Source: Muribaculaceae bacterium
GTDB lineage: Bacteria > Bacteroidota > Bacteroidia > Bacteroidales > Muribaculaceae
NCBI GenBank assembly: GCA_023663365.1
Contig: JAMPHP010000002.1
Location: forward strand, 51,464-112,795
Direction: 5' to 3'
DNA length: 61,332 nucleotides
The translations under genes were made by a program, and so were the position numbers. The notes under the pieces are model-generated. The model saw only the letters and a program-made list of their open reading frames with translations. It did no database searches and was not told the DNA's origin. Positions 7,101 to 15,160 of the stretch are shown piece after piece; the first letter of the stretch is position 1; every line of letters begins with the position of its first letter.

Positions 7101-9899
7101 TCAGTACCATTGGATGCCGTTGGTGCGAGATGAGCGCTTGTCGTACTTGAGGTCGGAGAGCATTGATGAGTTCACCGATATGTGGAAGTTGTAGCTCTTG
7201 TATGGGCCTACGGGCACGAAGCTGGCTCGCATGGTGAAGCAGTGGAGGTCGCGCGAGATGTTGCAGTTCATGTAGGCGAGCTTCTTGGTGTCGAAGTTGT
7301 AGGATGCTGTGAATGAGAAGTTCCACGCCGGCGTGGGGCGTATGTTGCCGGAGAATGAGAGGTTCTGGGTGATTTTCCCGTCGAACTCCATCTTGTCGTA
7401 GTTGAATGCTCCGTAGCCGTAGTTTATCGAGTAGTTTACCGACAGGCTCCATGGCACCGACCACTTGGCGTATCCTTCGGGAGTCATCTCTATGTCGCCG
7501 TCGCCGTGTGAGTCGTCGCCGTCGTCGCGGCGGTTGCGGCCCTGGTTTGCCTGAGCTGCATTCTGGCCTGCTCCATCGGCGGCGTCGCCTTTGTCGTCTT
7601 TCTTCTTGAAGAGTTTCTTGAAGGTGTCGTTGTTGAATGTGTATGAGAATGATGTGCCTGTGCGCTGGAGTCGGCCTATGCCTTTGCCGGCCTGGAGGCG
7701 GGTCTTGTTGAGCTTGACGGGAGTGCCCGATGAGTTGAGGCCGTAGGTGTACACATCCCAAGTGGCCGAGAGGTTGAGGTTGAAGTTCTTGGCCAGTCGG
7801 AGGAGGATTGAGGTGGAGAGGTCGCTCCATCGGAGTGAGTCGGCGGCGAAGTTGTAGCTCTGCTGTATGTTGAGGTTTTCGATCAGCGAGATTTTGCGCT
7901 CACCGATGGAGTCGTTGTCGCTCTTGACTTTCATCTCGAGGTTGTTGGACAGCTGATATGATATTGAGCCTGTCTTACCCTGCGAGGGTGTGCCGAAGAG
8001 GGCGTTGGGGAAGTAGCTGTACTTGCGCTCGAGCTGCTCGCCACGGCTGTTTGTGTAGGTGTAGCGGCCGTAGTAGCCGAAGAACGACGAAGAGAAGTCG
8101 GGCGCGCCCGAGAATGAAATCGAGGGCGTGAGCACGTAGCGTATCATCTTGATTTTCTTGCCGATCGCGCCGAGCGGCTGGAAGAAGGCGTATACTTTGG
8201 TGTCCATCGACACGGATGCCTGGAAGTCCCAAACGTTGTAGAAGTTGTAGGAGGTGTCCATGCGCTCGATGCCCTGCTCCTCATCCCAGTGCCGGCGCAC
8301 TTTGTTGGTGTACATTCGGTCGGTGAGGTTGATCGAGGGTGTGATGTTGAAGTATTTGAGCACGTTGAACGTTGCCGATATAGGCACTGTGTGGCGCATG
8401 GCGTTTCGCCAGTCTTTGATGAGGCTTTTCTTGAAGAACTCATCCTGCTTCGAGGTGAGCGAGTTCTGGAGCAGGCCGGTGTAGGAGAGCTTTATTTTCT
8501 CGTACCATCGCTCGCTGCCCACGGCGCGCTTGCGCTTGAAGGGGTAGACCTGCGAGAGCGACACGGTGATGTTTGGGAAGGAGACTGCCAGTGTGGAGTC
8601 CTGTGTTCGCTGCGAGATGTTGAAAGTGGTTGAGAGGCTCCACTTCGTGCCCGGGAAGCGATAGGTCATGTTGATGGTGGAGCTCTTGGTGTTCTCGGTG
8701 AACGACGGTGAGTAGTAGGAGTTGAGGTCGTTTCGCGAATAGCCCGATGTGGTGAAGTTTACGCTTGCCGAAAGGTTCATGTTGGGGTTTGCTTTCGAGT
8801 CCTGCGTGTGGCTCCACAGCACTTGGAAGTTGGTCTGTGTTGAGTGGTCGGGCGAGCCTTTCTCGCCGGTGATGGTCTTGAGGTAGCTGATGTCGAATGA
8901 GCCCGAGAATTTGTATCGCTTTGCGTAGCTCGAGCGCCCTCGGAGGCCCCATGAGCCTTTGGTGTAGACTTCGCCGGTGAGGGCGAGGTCGACGTTGTCG
9001 TTGATGGCGAAGTAGTATCCGCCGTCGCTAAGGTAGAAGCCTCGGTTGTAGTCGTCGCCGAAGCTGGGCACGATGATGCCCGAGGCATATTTGTCGGTGA
9101 AGGGGAAGTAGCCGAAGGGCACAGCCAGCGGCAGAGGCAGGCCTGCCAGCACCATGTAGGCGGGGCCTACCACGATGTTTTTGCCGGGGCGCACTTTTGC
9201 CTTGGTGAGCTGGAAGTAGAAGTGAGGATTGTCGTGGTGGTCGCAAGTGGTGTAGCGACCGTCTTTGAGGTAGAACTCATCTTCGGCGCCTTTCTTTGTC
9301 TGTCCGCCGGTGAGGTAGCCTTCGCCCTGCTGCGTGACCACATTGGTGATGTAGCCTTTCTCGGTGCGGAAGTTGTAGCGCATCGTTGCTGCTTCGTAGT
9401 CGGTGCCTTTTTCGTTGAACACGGGCTTGCCTTCGACCTCGCCGGTGGAGTCGAGCCGGCCTACGGCGTAGACGGTGTTGTTGTTGAGGTCCATCTGTAT
9501 CTCTGCGGCATCGAGCTTGATGTCGCCGTAGCTCACCGAGCCGTTGCCGTACATGAAGGCGGAGTCGCGGCGCATGATCACCATTGAGTCGGACGAGGAG
9601 AAGTCGACGGGGGCGTCGAGGTCGGTCTTCACATATTTCACTCGGGAGTTTGAGGCCTCTCGCTTGGGGATGTAGCGTGCGGGGATGGCCAGCAGAGAGT
9701 CGCCGGGGAGGGTATCGGTAGATATTATTGCCGGGAGGATGGAGTCGATGAGAGCATCGGTCGAGCTGCTGTCGATGAGGGGAGTACGCGCGGCGAAAGC
9801 CTCGGCATCGGCGGGGGCGTCGGAGTCGGGACGTCCTAATGCGGAGAAGGCAAAAAGAGCAAGCACAAAGGCCGCGATATATATGATGATAGCTTTCAA
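7101..9899 (-). CDS. lptD: LptD-like LPS assembly outer-membrane protein
   Basis: The 932-aa protein should insert lipopolysaccharide into the outer leaflet of the outer membrane. An N-terminal hydrophobic export signal (residues 2-20) is followed by an OstA/LptA-like beta-jellyroll (about 75-250, with KLDAAEIQMDLNNNTVYAVGR). The rest is a C-terminal beta-barrel rich in alternating aromatic residues. Residues about 765-800 form an unusually polar Asp/Gly/Asn/Gln-rich insert inside the barrel region, probably a surface or periplasmic loop. The only in-frame start that keeps the signal sequence is TTG at 9899. An ATG at 9916 opens a six-codon ORF ending in TTGA over this start. A TAnnTTTG box lies at 9925-9932. 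Confidence 0.85.
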   Translation of the reverse strand: MKAIIIYIAAFVLALFAFSALGRPDSDAPADAEAFAARTPLIDSSSTDALIDSILPAIISTDTLPGDSLLAIPARYIPKREASNSRVKYVKTDLDAPVDFSSSDSMVIMRRDSAFMYGNGSVSYGDIKLDAAEIQMDLNNNTVYAVGRLDSTGEVEGKPVFNEKGTDYEAATMRYNFRTEKGYITNVVTQQGEGYLTGGQTKKGAEDEFYLKDGRYTTCDHHDNPHFYFQLTKAKVRPGKNIVVGPAYMVLAGLPLPLAVPFGYFPFTDKYASGIIVPSFGDDYNRGFYLSDGGYYFAINDNVDLALTGEVYTKGSWGLRGRSSYAKRYKFSGSFDISYLKTITGEKGSPDHSTQTNFQVLWSHTQDSKANPNMNLSASVNFTTSGYSRNDLNSYYSPSFTENTKSSTINMTYRFPGTKWSLSTTFNISQRTQDSTLAVSFPNITVSLSQVYPFKRKRAVGSERWYEKIKLSYTGLLQNSLTSKQDEFFKKSLIKDWRNAMRHTVPISATFNVLKYFNITPSINLTDRMYTNKVRRHWDEEQGIERMDTSYNFYNVWDFQASVSMDTKVYAFFQPLGAIGKKIKMIRYVLTPSISFSGAPDFSSSFFGYYGRYTYTNSRGEQLERKYSYFPNALFGTPSQGKTGSISYQLSNNLEMKVKSDNDSIGERKISLIENLNIQQSYNFAADSLRWSDLSTSILLRLAKNFNLNLSATWDVYTYGLNSSGTPVKLNKTRLQAGKGIGRLQRTGTSFSYTFNNDTFKKLFKKKDDKGDAADGAGQNAAQANQGRNRRDDGDDSHGDGDIEMTPEGYAKWSVPWSLSVNYSINYGYGAFNYDKMEFDGKITQNLSFSGNIRPTPAWNFSFTASYNFDTKKLAYMNCNISRDLHCFTMRASFVPVGPYKSYNFHISVNSSMLSDLKYDKRSSRTNGIQWY

Positions 9900-10017
9900 G
9901 CTGCCAATTTTTCCATTAACTCGGCAAAGTTACGAAAAATCAATCAAACTCCGTGGCTGTAGCCTGTGTCAAAGAATTAAAAAAATGAATTGGGGCGTGG
10001 ATTTGAGTGGTAGGTGC

Positions 10018-10285
10018 AAAAAAAAGTCCTGACACTTTTCTTCAAAGGGTAAGGACCTAAGCCAAAAGGCACGAGTTTGTGATTCAAGTCAGTTGTTTAT
10101 AGATAAAAAACTTAAAGTGTAGAGATTATATCATACTTACTTAGCTTATATAGCACCTTTCTCTACACTGAGGGTCGACTGTCGTCGCGACGTTGACCTC
10201 GTGTATGCCTTAGCTTAGATTCTTTTATATGAATAAAATGCGTAAATAATTAAAAGGCCTAAGTCAGGGCGAGGTGTTATAAAGT
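10018..10285 (-). ncRNA. Candidate structured non-coding RNA (~267 nt)
   Basis: No ORF covers this stretch, but it has the marks of an independent RNA gene. A promoter (TTTG, 20 bp, TAATTTTG) lies at 10290-10321, giving a start near 10285. A stem GTCCT/AGGAC followed by eight U residues ends it at 10018. The two ends can pair through a 10-bp helix: GACTTAGGCC near the 5' end with GGCTTAGGTC near the 3' end. Inside, AGTGTAGAG and CTCTACACT form a perfect 9-bp stem, and a GAGGTC...GACCCTC hairpin carries a GTCGCGAC tip. The length and rod-like fold could suit a 6S-type RNA, but I cannot assign it. I see no tmRNA, RNase P or SRP signature. Confidence 0.55.
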
Positions 10286-10289
10286 GATG

Positions 10290-10321
10290 CAAAATTACTC
10301 AACTTTTTTCATCCGCCCAAA
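10290..10321 (-). promoter_or_regulatory. Promoter of the candidate RNA gene
   Basis: On the minus strand the -33 box TTTG (10318-10321) and the -7 box TAATTTTG (10290-10297) are separated by 20 bp, an exact match to the Bacteroidetes vegetative consensus. No ORF starts downstream for more than 350 bp, which points to an RNA product. Confidence 0.7.
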
Positions 10322-10411
10322 ATTGATTGATATAAATTGAGTGAATTAACTATTATTAAGTATTAAATACAGATTTTTTGGGCTTGGCGCTTTGCGTGCG
10401 GACTATCGCAC

Positions 10412-11032
10412 TCACAGAGAAATCTTCAGGCACTGATAGCGGCTGAAGATTTCCGAGGGACCGATGTAGAAAGCTCCACTGCAGTCGGTGCATGTGGCGA
10501 AAGGTACGCCGAAAAATGGACACATGAAGGTTGCCAGCTCAATGACTTGATTGCCGGAGCGCTTGTAGAAGGAGAGATTGAGCGAATTATCGCAGTCGGT
10601 GAATATCTGCGACATCATCACTCCCTCGCGGTTGATAGCCACAGGTGCGGGGATGGCACCGAGGAAGGCGAGGCTGCATTCATCGAAGCACCACGCCTCA
10701 GATGTATTTATGCGGGGAATTTCTACGGCATAGATGTTGAGAGCCGGATAGTGGGCGATAGTGTATACCAATTCGGAGCCATATTCGGGAGCGTAGTCGT
10801 AGTCGCGACGGCGCACTTCGTCGGTGAGTTTGAAAAACTCAGCCTTTGCCCTCGCCTCTATTTCAGCGCAGATGCAGCTATCTGAGAGAAGAACAGGAGC
10901 TATGGAGCTGGCATCTTTCGAGCAAGCATCAGTGAAAGCTTCCGTAGCAATTTCCTCCACGTTGATAATCTGAGCGTACGAGGGTGCAGCGACGAGCACT
11001 GCCGCGGTAAGGCTAATCTTTGCGATATTCAT
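10412..11032 (-). CDS. Exported protein of unknown function
   Basis: The 206-aa product has a signal peptide (residues 1-20, ending VAAPSYA). It contains an acidic helical region with Cys37 and CICAE, and later a cysteine pair in ATCTDCSGAF. The presence of several cysteines suggests disulfides in the periplasm or outside. I recognise no family. The gene starts inside the end of the preceding 137-aa gene (20-bp overlap), so the two are co-expressed. Together with the 218-aa gene it forms a trio of small exported orphans between the RNA candidate and efp. Confidence 0.75.
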   Translation of the reverse strand: MNIAKISLTAAVLVAAPSYAQIINVEEIATEAFTDACSKDASSIAPVLLSDSCICAEIEARAKAEFFKLTDEVRRRDYDYAPEYGSELVYTIAHYPALNIYAVEIPRINTSEAWCFDECSLAFLGAIPAPVAINREGVMMSQIFTDCDNSLNLSFYKRSGNQVIELATFMCPFFGVPFATCTDCSGAFYIGPSEIFSRYQCLKISL

Positions 11033-11426
11033 ATTGAGGATTCTGAAGTGGGAGAAACCGGATGTTGAGGCACCTGCCGTCGCTGAGGCACACAGTGGCG
11101 GATGTACTGTCGGTTAGCTGAGCCGCTATTGCCGGCGCAAGTTGCCGGTTGGAGTAGCCGTAAATAATTTTTGGAGAGCTCGATATATCAAAAATAGCGA
11201 TGTCAAGGCTTGACGCACTATCATTTTGGCCGAGGACAATATTCTCGGAAAGACGACAGAGAACCTTGAATCGCAGCTCCGACTCTCCGCGCCACACCCC
11301 GGCGATGCTTACACCCGGTGCCGAGCGCGCAATTTCTATCGGTTCAATCTCCGTGACCTTAAAAACGCTTTGAGCCGCTGAGGCAAGTGCAAAGGCAACG
11401 CAAAGGATAAGTGCAGGTGCTTTCAT
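11013..11426 (-). CDS. Exported protein of unknown function
   Basis: The 137-aa product begins with a signal peptide (MKAPALILCVAFALASAAQS). The mature part looks all-beta with repeated strands such as ELRFKVLCRLSENIVLG and ATVCLSDGRCLNIRFLPL. No family is recognised. Its 3' end overlaps the following 206-aa gene by 20 bp and it starts 16 bp after the 218-aa gene, indicating one leftward operon of three. Confidence 0.75.
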   Translation of the reverse strand: MKAPALILCVAFALASAAQSVFKVTEIEPIEIARSAPGVSIAGVWRGESELRFKVLCRLSENIVLGQNDSASSLDIAIFDISSSPKIIYGYSNRQLAPAIAAQLTDSTSATVCLSDGRCLNIRFLPLQNPQYEYRKD

Positions 11427-11441
11427 AGCTATTCTACAATA

Positions 11442-12098
11442 CTAATTATTTTTTTCGGAGTGTGAAGCTACTGGCGTAAGAGACCATCGATAAGGAGAGA
11501 GAAAAAGAATAATAGTGCATTCGCTTACTTTGCTGTTTGTTACTATCACGCGGCTTATGGAGCTCCAAGCATTAGGCCGGCCTTCATTAATACTAATCAG
11601 ATACAGCAGAGAGTCCAAGCGAGCTGAACGCAGATAGTCGTAAAATTTTTCCTGAGCCGATAATTCTGTTTCCGACCACGATGGAAAGCGTTGTATTAAA
11701 TTTTTGCTTTGAATACGCGTCACACTCTTTTTTTTCAGTTGTCCGGAACTGTCCCGGCCAAGTCGACAAGAGTTTAGGATTGTATCATTCCCGCAAAATA
11801 ATACAGAAGTACAATCCCACAGCTTGCTTACATGCTCATATCTCACGACGGTGTCATTTCCCCTAAGCAAGGGATAGTACTTAAGGCAATCGTTAATGGC
11901 ATCAATCGCCGGAGGATAGCATAAAGAGTCATAGTAGATGGTGTCTATTTTGCAGACTCGCTCATCTGCCCCGTATGAAAACTGATAGACGGTGACGCGT
12001 ACATCTCCGGGAATAAGGGCGTAAGCATCTTTTCTCGCCGAACCGGCGGTAAAGCCGAATGTGAGCAGGAGGGCGATTATTGAGAGTATGTGTTTCAT
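11442..12098 (-). CDS. Exported protein of unknown function, first gene of a three-gene unit
   Basis: The 218-aa product has a signal peptide (MKHILSIIALLLTFGFTAGSA). The mature part holds a VTVYQFSYG strand segment, three scattered cysteines, and a hydrophobic C-terminal stretch (VIVTNSKVSECTIILFLSPY). No family is recognised. The coding sequence is AT-richer than its neighbours, which hints at recent acquisition. It is divergent from efp, with 248 bp between them. Confidence 0.72.
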   Translation of the reverse strand: MKHILSIIALLLTFGFTAGSARKDAYALIPGDVRVTVYQFSYGADERVCKIDTIYYDSLCYPPAIDAINDCLKYYPLLRGNDTVVRYEHVSKLWDCTSVLFCGNDTILNSCRLGRDSSGQLKKKSVTRIQSKNLIQRFPSWSETELSAQEKFYDYLRSARLDSLLYLISINEGRPNAWSSISRVIVTNSKVSECTIILFLSPYRWSLTPVASHSEKNN

Positions 12099-12267
12099 CG
12101 ATATCAGTAGTCGGAGGATAGGTAGTTATTTATCGCAAAATTAAGCAATTATTTTGAGCTTACCTACTGTAGTTGAAGATAGGTGGCCACAATCTGCTGT
12201 TGCCGACCCTCCACGTGCGATACCTCGGCCATTGCGAGGATATTTATAGATGAGGATTGTTCAAAAA

Positions 12268-12298
12268 TTGGATAATACGCCGAAAATTATTACTTTTG
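12268..12298 (+). promoter_or_regulatory. Promoter of efp
   Basis: A -33 TTG (12268-12270) and a -7 TACTTTTG (12291-12298) are 20 bp apart, matching the Bacteroidetes consensus. Transcription should start near 12304, leaving about 40 nt before the efp start. Confidence 0.75.
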
Positions 12299-12346
12299 CA
12301 GTCTGAAATAGAAATCAAATCAAAACAAGCAATATAGACCCTTTTT

Positions 12347-12913
12347 ATGGCAACAACAGCTGACTTTAAAAACGGTATGTGCCTCGACATCGACGGCAAC
12401 TACTTCTTCATCGTCGAATTCCTCCACGTTAAGCCCGGCAAGGGCCCGGCTTTCGTCCGCACCAAGCTGCGCAACGTGAAGACCGGTCGTATCTTCGAGA
12501 AGACCTGGAACTCGGGCGTTAAGGTTGAAGAAGTTCGCATCGAGCGTCGCCCCTACCAGTTCCTCTACAAAGACGACATGGGCTACAACTTCATGCACAC
12601 CGAGACTTTCGAGCAAGTGGCTATCCCCGGCGAGAGCATCGAAGGCGTGCAGTTCCTCAAGGAAGGTGACATCTGCGAAGCTATGGTTCACGCCGCCTCG
12701 GAGACTATCCTCACCTGCGAGATGCCCACTTCCGTAGTACTCGAGATCACATACACCGAGCCCGGCATCAAGGGCGATACCGCCACCAACACTCTCAAGC
12801 CCGCCACCGTTGAGACCGGTGCCGAGGTGCGTGTGCCCCTCTTCTGCAACACCGGCGACAAGGTGCGTATCGACACCCGCAACGGTGCTTACGTAGAGCG
12901 CATCAAGGCCTGA
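12347..12913 (+). CDS. efp: Translation elongation factor P
   Basis: EF-P binds ribosomes stalled at polyproline stretches and promotes peptide-bond formation. The 188-aa length and the three-domain order (KOW-like N-domain, central OB fold, C-terminal OB fold) are normal. The N-domain loop reads KPGKGPAF, with Lys32 at the tip, the position that is modified or enters the peptidyl-transferase centre in lysine-type EF-P. The C-terminal signature [18 protein letters not shown] is present. The gene stands alone on the plus strand with its own promoter and terminator. A copy of an inverted-repeat element lies between its stop codon and the terminator. Confidence 0.97.
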   Translation: MATTADFKNGMCLDIDGNYFFIVEFLHVKPGKGPAFVRTKLRNVKTGRIFEKTWNSGVKVEEVRIERRPYQFLYKDDMGYNFMHTETFEQVAIPGESIEGVQFLKEGDICEAMVHAASETILTCEMPTSVVLEITYTEPGIKGDTATNTLKPATVETGAEVRVPLFCNTGDKVRIDTRNGAYVERIKA

Positions 12914-12924
12914 TAGCCCGCAAT

Positions 12925-13060
12925 AAGTAAGTCTTAAAAATTAATACGCATAATGAACCTTAGTAAGTCGAGAGGTGCTTTATAACCTCCGAGGTGACTT
13001 TCGGACGCTTTCTTTCCTCGTCATCCTCGTATGATATAAATTAATTTTTGCGACTTACTT
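12925..13060. repeat. Terminal-inverted-repeat intergenic element, copy 1
   Basis: This 136-bp element starts AAGTAAGTC-TT-AAAAATTAAT and ends with its near-exact complement ATTAATTTTT-GC-GACTTACTT, giving 21-bp terminal inverted repeats with a 2-bp mismatch. It matches copy 2 at 26258-26451 almost base for base outside a 58-bp block. It encodes no protein. Here it lies in the efp 3' untranslated region, upstream of the efp terminator. It looks like a MITE or another non-autonomous mobile or structural repeat. I see no clear target duplication beyond a possible AT. Confidence 0.85.
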
Positions 13061-13065
13061 ATCAC

Positions 13066-13111
13066 CGGCAGGGGTGCTTCTTCACGATAGCGCTCCTGCC
13101 GAAATTTTTTT
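13066..13111 (+). terminator. Intrinsic terminator of efp
   Basis: The arms CGGCAGG (13066-13072) and CCTGCCG (13095-13101) pair, and a run of seven T follows. It is placed after the inserted repeat element, so the element is transcribed with efp. Confidence 0.85.
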
Positions 13112-13168
13112 AATACCCGGGTTGACTTTTTTGCACCTGTTGGCGTTTTAGATATAAACCATGTTGCT

Positions 13169-13912
13169 ATGACTCAAAATCAATACAGCCACCACTACAC
13201 TCTCACAGCCGGTGAGAGCGATGCCGAAGGGCGTATGCCGCTCACGCTCGTCACCGAGCGCGTGATTGAGGTTGCCACCGAGCATGCCAATGCTCTCGGG
13301 ATAGGCTACGACGCTCTCATCGTGAAAAATATAGGCTGGGTGCTGAGCCGCCTGTCGGTGGAGATGCTCCGCTACCCGGCCATCAACGACAGCTACACTC
13401 TGACGACGTGGATTGAGAGCTACAACCGCCACTTCAGCGAGCGCAACTTTGTGATGACCGACCCCGCCGGGAATGTGTACGGGCACATGCGCACGGTGTG
13501 GGTTGCCATGGACTTCGCCACCCGCACGGTGGCCGATCTCTCGGCTGCTCTGCGCGTGCCTTTTCCGCTGGCCGACGTGGCCTGCCCGATAGCAAAGACT
13601 CCCCGCATACCGCGTCTGCCCGATGTGTGCTCTACGGAGAGCTATACCTTCCGCTACCGCGACCTCGACTTCAACAGGCATGTGAACACGGTGCGCTATC
13701 TCGATCTTATCCTCAACCACTGGCCTCTCGAGCACTTCGACATGATGGTGCCGGCGAGGTTCGACATAATGTTTCACCACGAGTGCCACTTCGGCGAGAC
13801 GGTGCAGCTGCGTGTGGCCGACGGCCCTGAGAGCTGCCCCGGCGACCTTTGCGAGATAGTAAAAACGGACGGCACACGTGCTGTGGCCGCCCGGATATTC
13901 TGGAAGATTTGA
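13169..13912 (+). CDS. Acyl-ACP thioesterase
   Basis: The enzyme hydrolyses acyl-ACP to free fatty acid and ACP. The 247-aa protein is a tandem hotdog-fold thioesterase of the plant FatA/FatB-like type. The N-terminal hotdog spans about 5-135 and the C-terminal one about 150-245. The motif DLDFNRHVNTVRYLD near residues 168-182 contains the Asn and His expected in the active site. It stands alone on the plus strand, converging with the butyrate kinase gene 18 bp away. Chain-length specificity cannot be told from sequence alone. Confidence 0.88.
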   Translation: MTQNQYSHHYTLTAGESDAEGRMPLTLVTERVIEVATEHANALGIGYDALIVKNIGWVLSRLSVEMLRYPAINDSYTLTTWIESYNRHFSERNFVMTDPAGNVYGHMRTVWVAMDFATRTVADLSAALRVPFPLADVACPIAKTPRIPRLPDVCSTESYTFRYRDLDFNRHVNTVRYLDLILNHWPLEHFDMMVPARFDIMFHHECHFGETVQLRVADGPESCPGDLCEIVKTDGTRAVAARIFWKI

Positions 13913-13930
13913 AAATCTAAATGAGATAAC

Positions 13931-15160
13931 TCAATGTTTGTTTTTCGAGCTCCATTTGCCGAGATAGTTGCGGATTGAGCTCATTGATGCGGTGACGTTC
14001 TGCGGAGATATGGCATCGAGGAGCCAGTCGCGGAGCTTCGACGGGCGTGTGGTGTCGTTGATAGCCGATGGGTCTTCGACTTCACCGCTGACGTAGGTGC
14101 GAGGCTGACGCTCGCCGCGCACCACGGCCAGGGCGTTTTCGGCCAGGGCCCGGAGCTCGTTTTCACCCGGATACACATATATGGGAGCTATGAAGTTGAC
14201 GTGGTCGGCGATGAAGTCGGTCACGCGCTTGCTGTGCGCTATGCCGCCTGTGATGAGGATGGCGTCGACGTTGCCCTTGAGAGCCACCGACATGGCGCCT
14301 ATTTCCTTGGCTATGGAGTAGCACATGGCACGGAGGATGAGCATGGCATGGTAGTCGTGTGCGAGGATGCGGTCGAGCACTTCGGGCACGGAGGTGGTGC
14401 CCAGGTGTGCCATCAGGCCGCCGGAGCCGTGGACGAGGCGGATGAGCTCGGCTTCGGTGTACTTGCCCGAGAAGCACAGATGGATCAGCGGGCCGGGAGG
14501 CAGCGAGCCGGAGCGCTCGGGTGAGATCGGTCCGCAGCCGTCGAGGGCGTTTGTGGTGTCGATCACGCGTCCGCGCCGGTGCGCACTCACGGTGCACCCT
14601 CCGCCCATGTGGCACACCACGAGGTTGAGGTCCTCGTAGCGCTTGCCGGTCTCCTTGGCGAAGAGGCGTGCCACGGCTTTCTGGTTGAGGGCGTGGAACA
14701 CTGACTCGCGCGGCAGCTCGGGCACACCGCTGATGCGTGCGTAGGGCATCATCTCGTCTACCACCACAGGGTCGGCGATATACGATTTCACGCCGACTTG
14801 CTCGGCTATGTCGCGTGCCAGCAGGCCGCCGAGGTTTGATGCGTGCTGCATACGAGCGTTGATGAGGTCGCGGCGAAGGTCGTCGTTGACCTCGTAGACG
14901 CCGCTCTCGATGGGGCTTATGATGCCACCACGGCCAATGACGGCCGAAAGCTCGTGTATGTCGATGCCATTGTCGCTGAGGGCTTTGAGGATAAGTCCTT
15001 TGCGCCACTCAAACTGGTCGGCGACCTTTGCGAAGTGTGCAAGGTCCTCGGGAGCGTGCTGGATCGACTGAGTGAAGGTGGGCTCCTCGTCGGTGTAGAC
15101 GGCTATTTTGGTGGATGTGGAGCCGGGGTTGATTGCTAATATCTTGTGTGCCATTGTCAT
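13931..15160 (-). CDS. buk: Butyrate kinase
   Basis: The enzyme makes butyrate and ATP from butyryl phosphate and ADP, the last step of Ptb-Buk butyrate formation; related enzymes also use isobutyrate or valerate. ASKHA-fold motifs are clear: ILAINPGSTSTKIAVY at the N-terminus and VVCHMGGGCTVSAH near residue 195. The start overlaps the ptb stop by 4 bp, and a second ATG two codons later (MAHKILAI) is an equally plausible start. The 409 aa are some 50 longer than the usual ~355, because of a C-terminal extension after the normal end at about LAVVRGERQ. That extension is polar and has no recognised domain. Confidence 0.93.
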   Translation of the reverse strand: MTMAHKILAINPGSTSTKIAVYTDEEPTFTQSIQHAPEDLAHFAKVADQFEWRKGLILKALSDNGIDIHELSAVIGRGGIISPIESGVYEVNDDLRRDLINARMQHASNLGGLLARDIAEQVGVKSYIADPVVVDEMMPYARISGVPELPRESVFHALNQKAVARLFAKETGKRYEDLNLVVCHMGGGCTVSAHRRGRVIDTTNALDGCGPISPERSGSLPPGPLIHLCFSGKYTEAELIRLVHGSGGLMAHLGTTSVPEVLDRILAHDYHAMLILRAMCYSIAKEIGAMSVALKGNVDAILITGGIAHSKRVTDFIADHVNFIAPIYVYPGENELRALAENALAVVRGERQPRTYVSGEVEDPSAINDTTRPSKLRDWLLDAISPQNVTASMSSIRNYLGKWSSKNKH

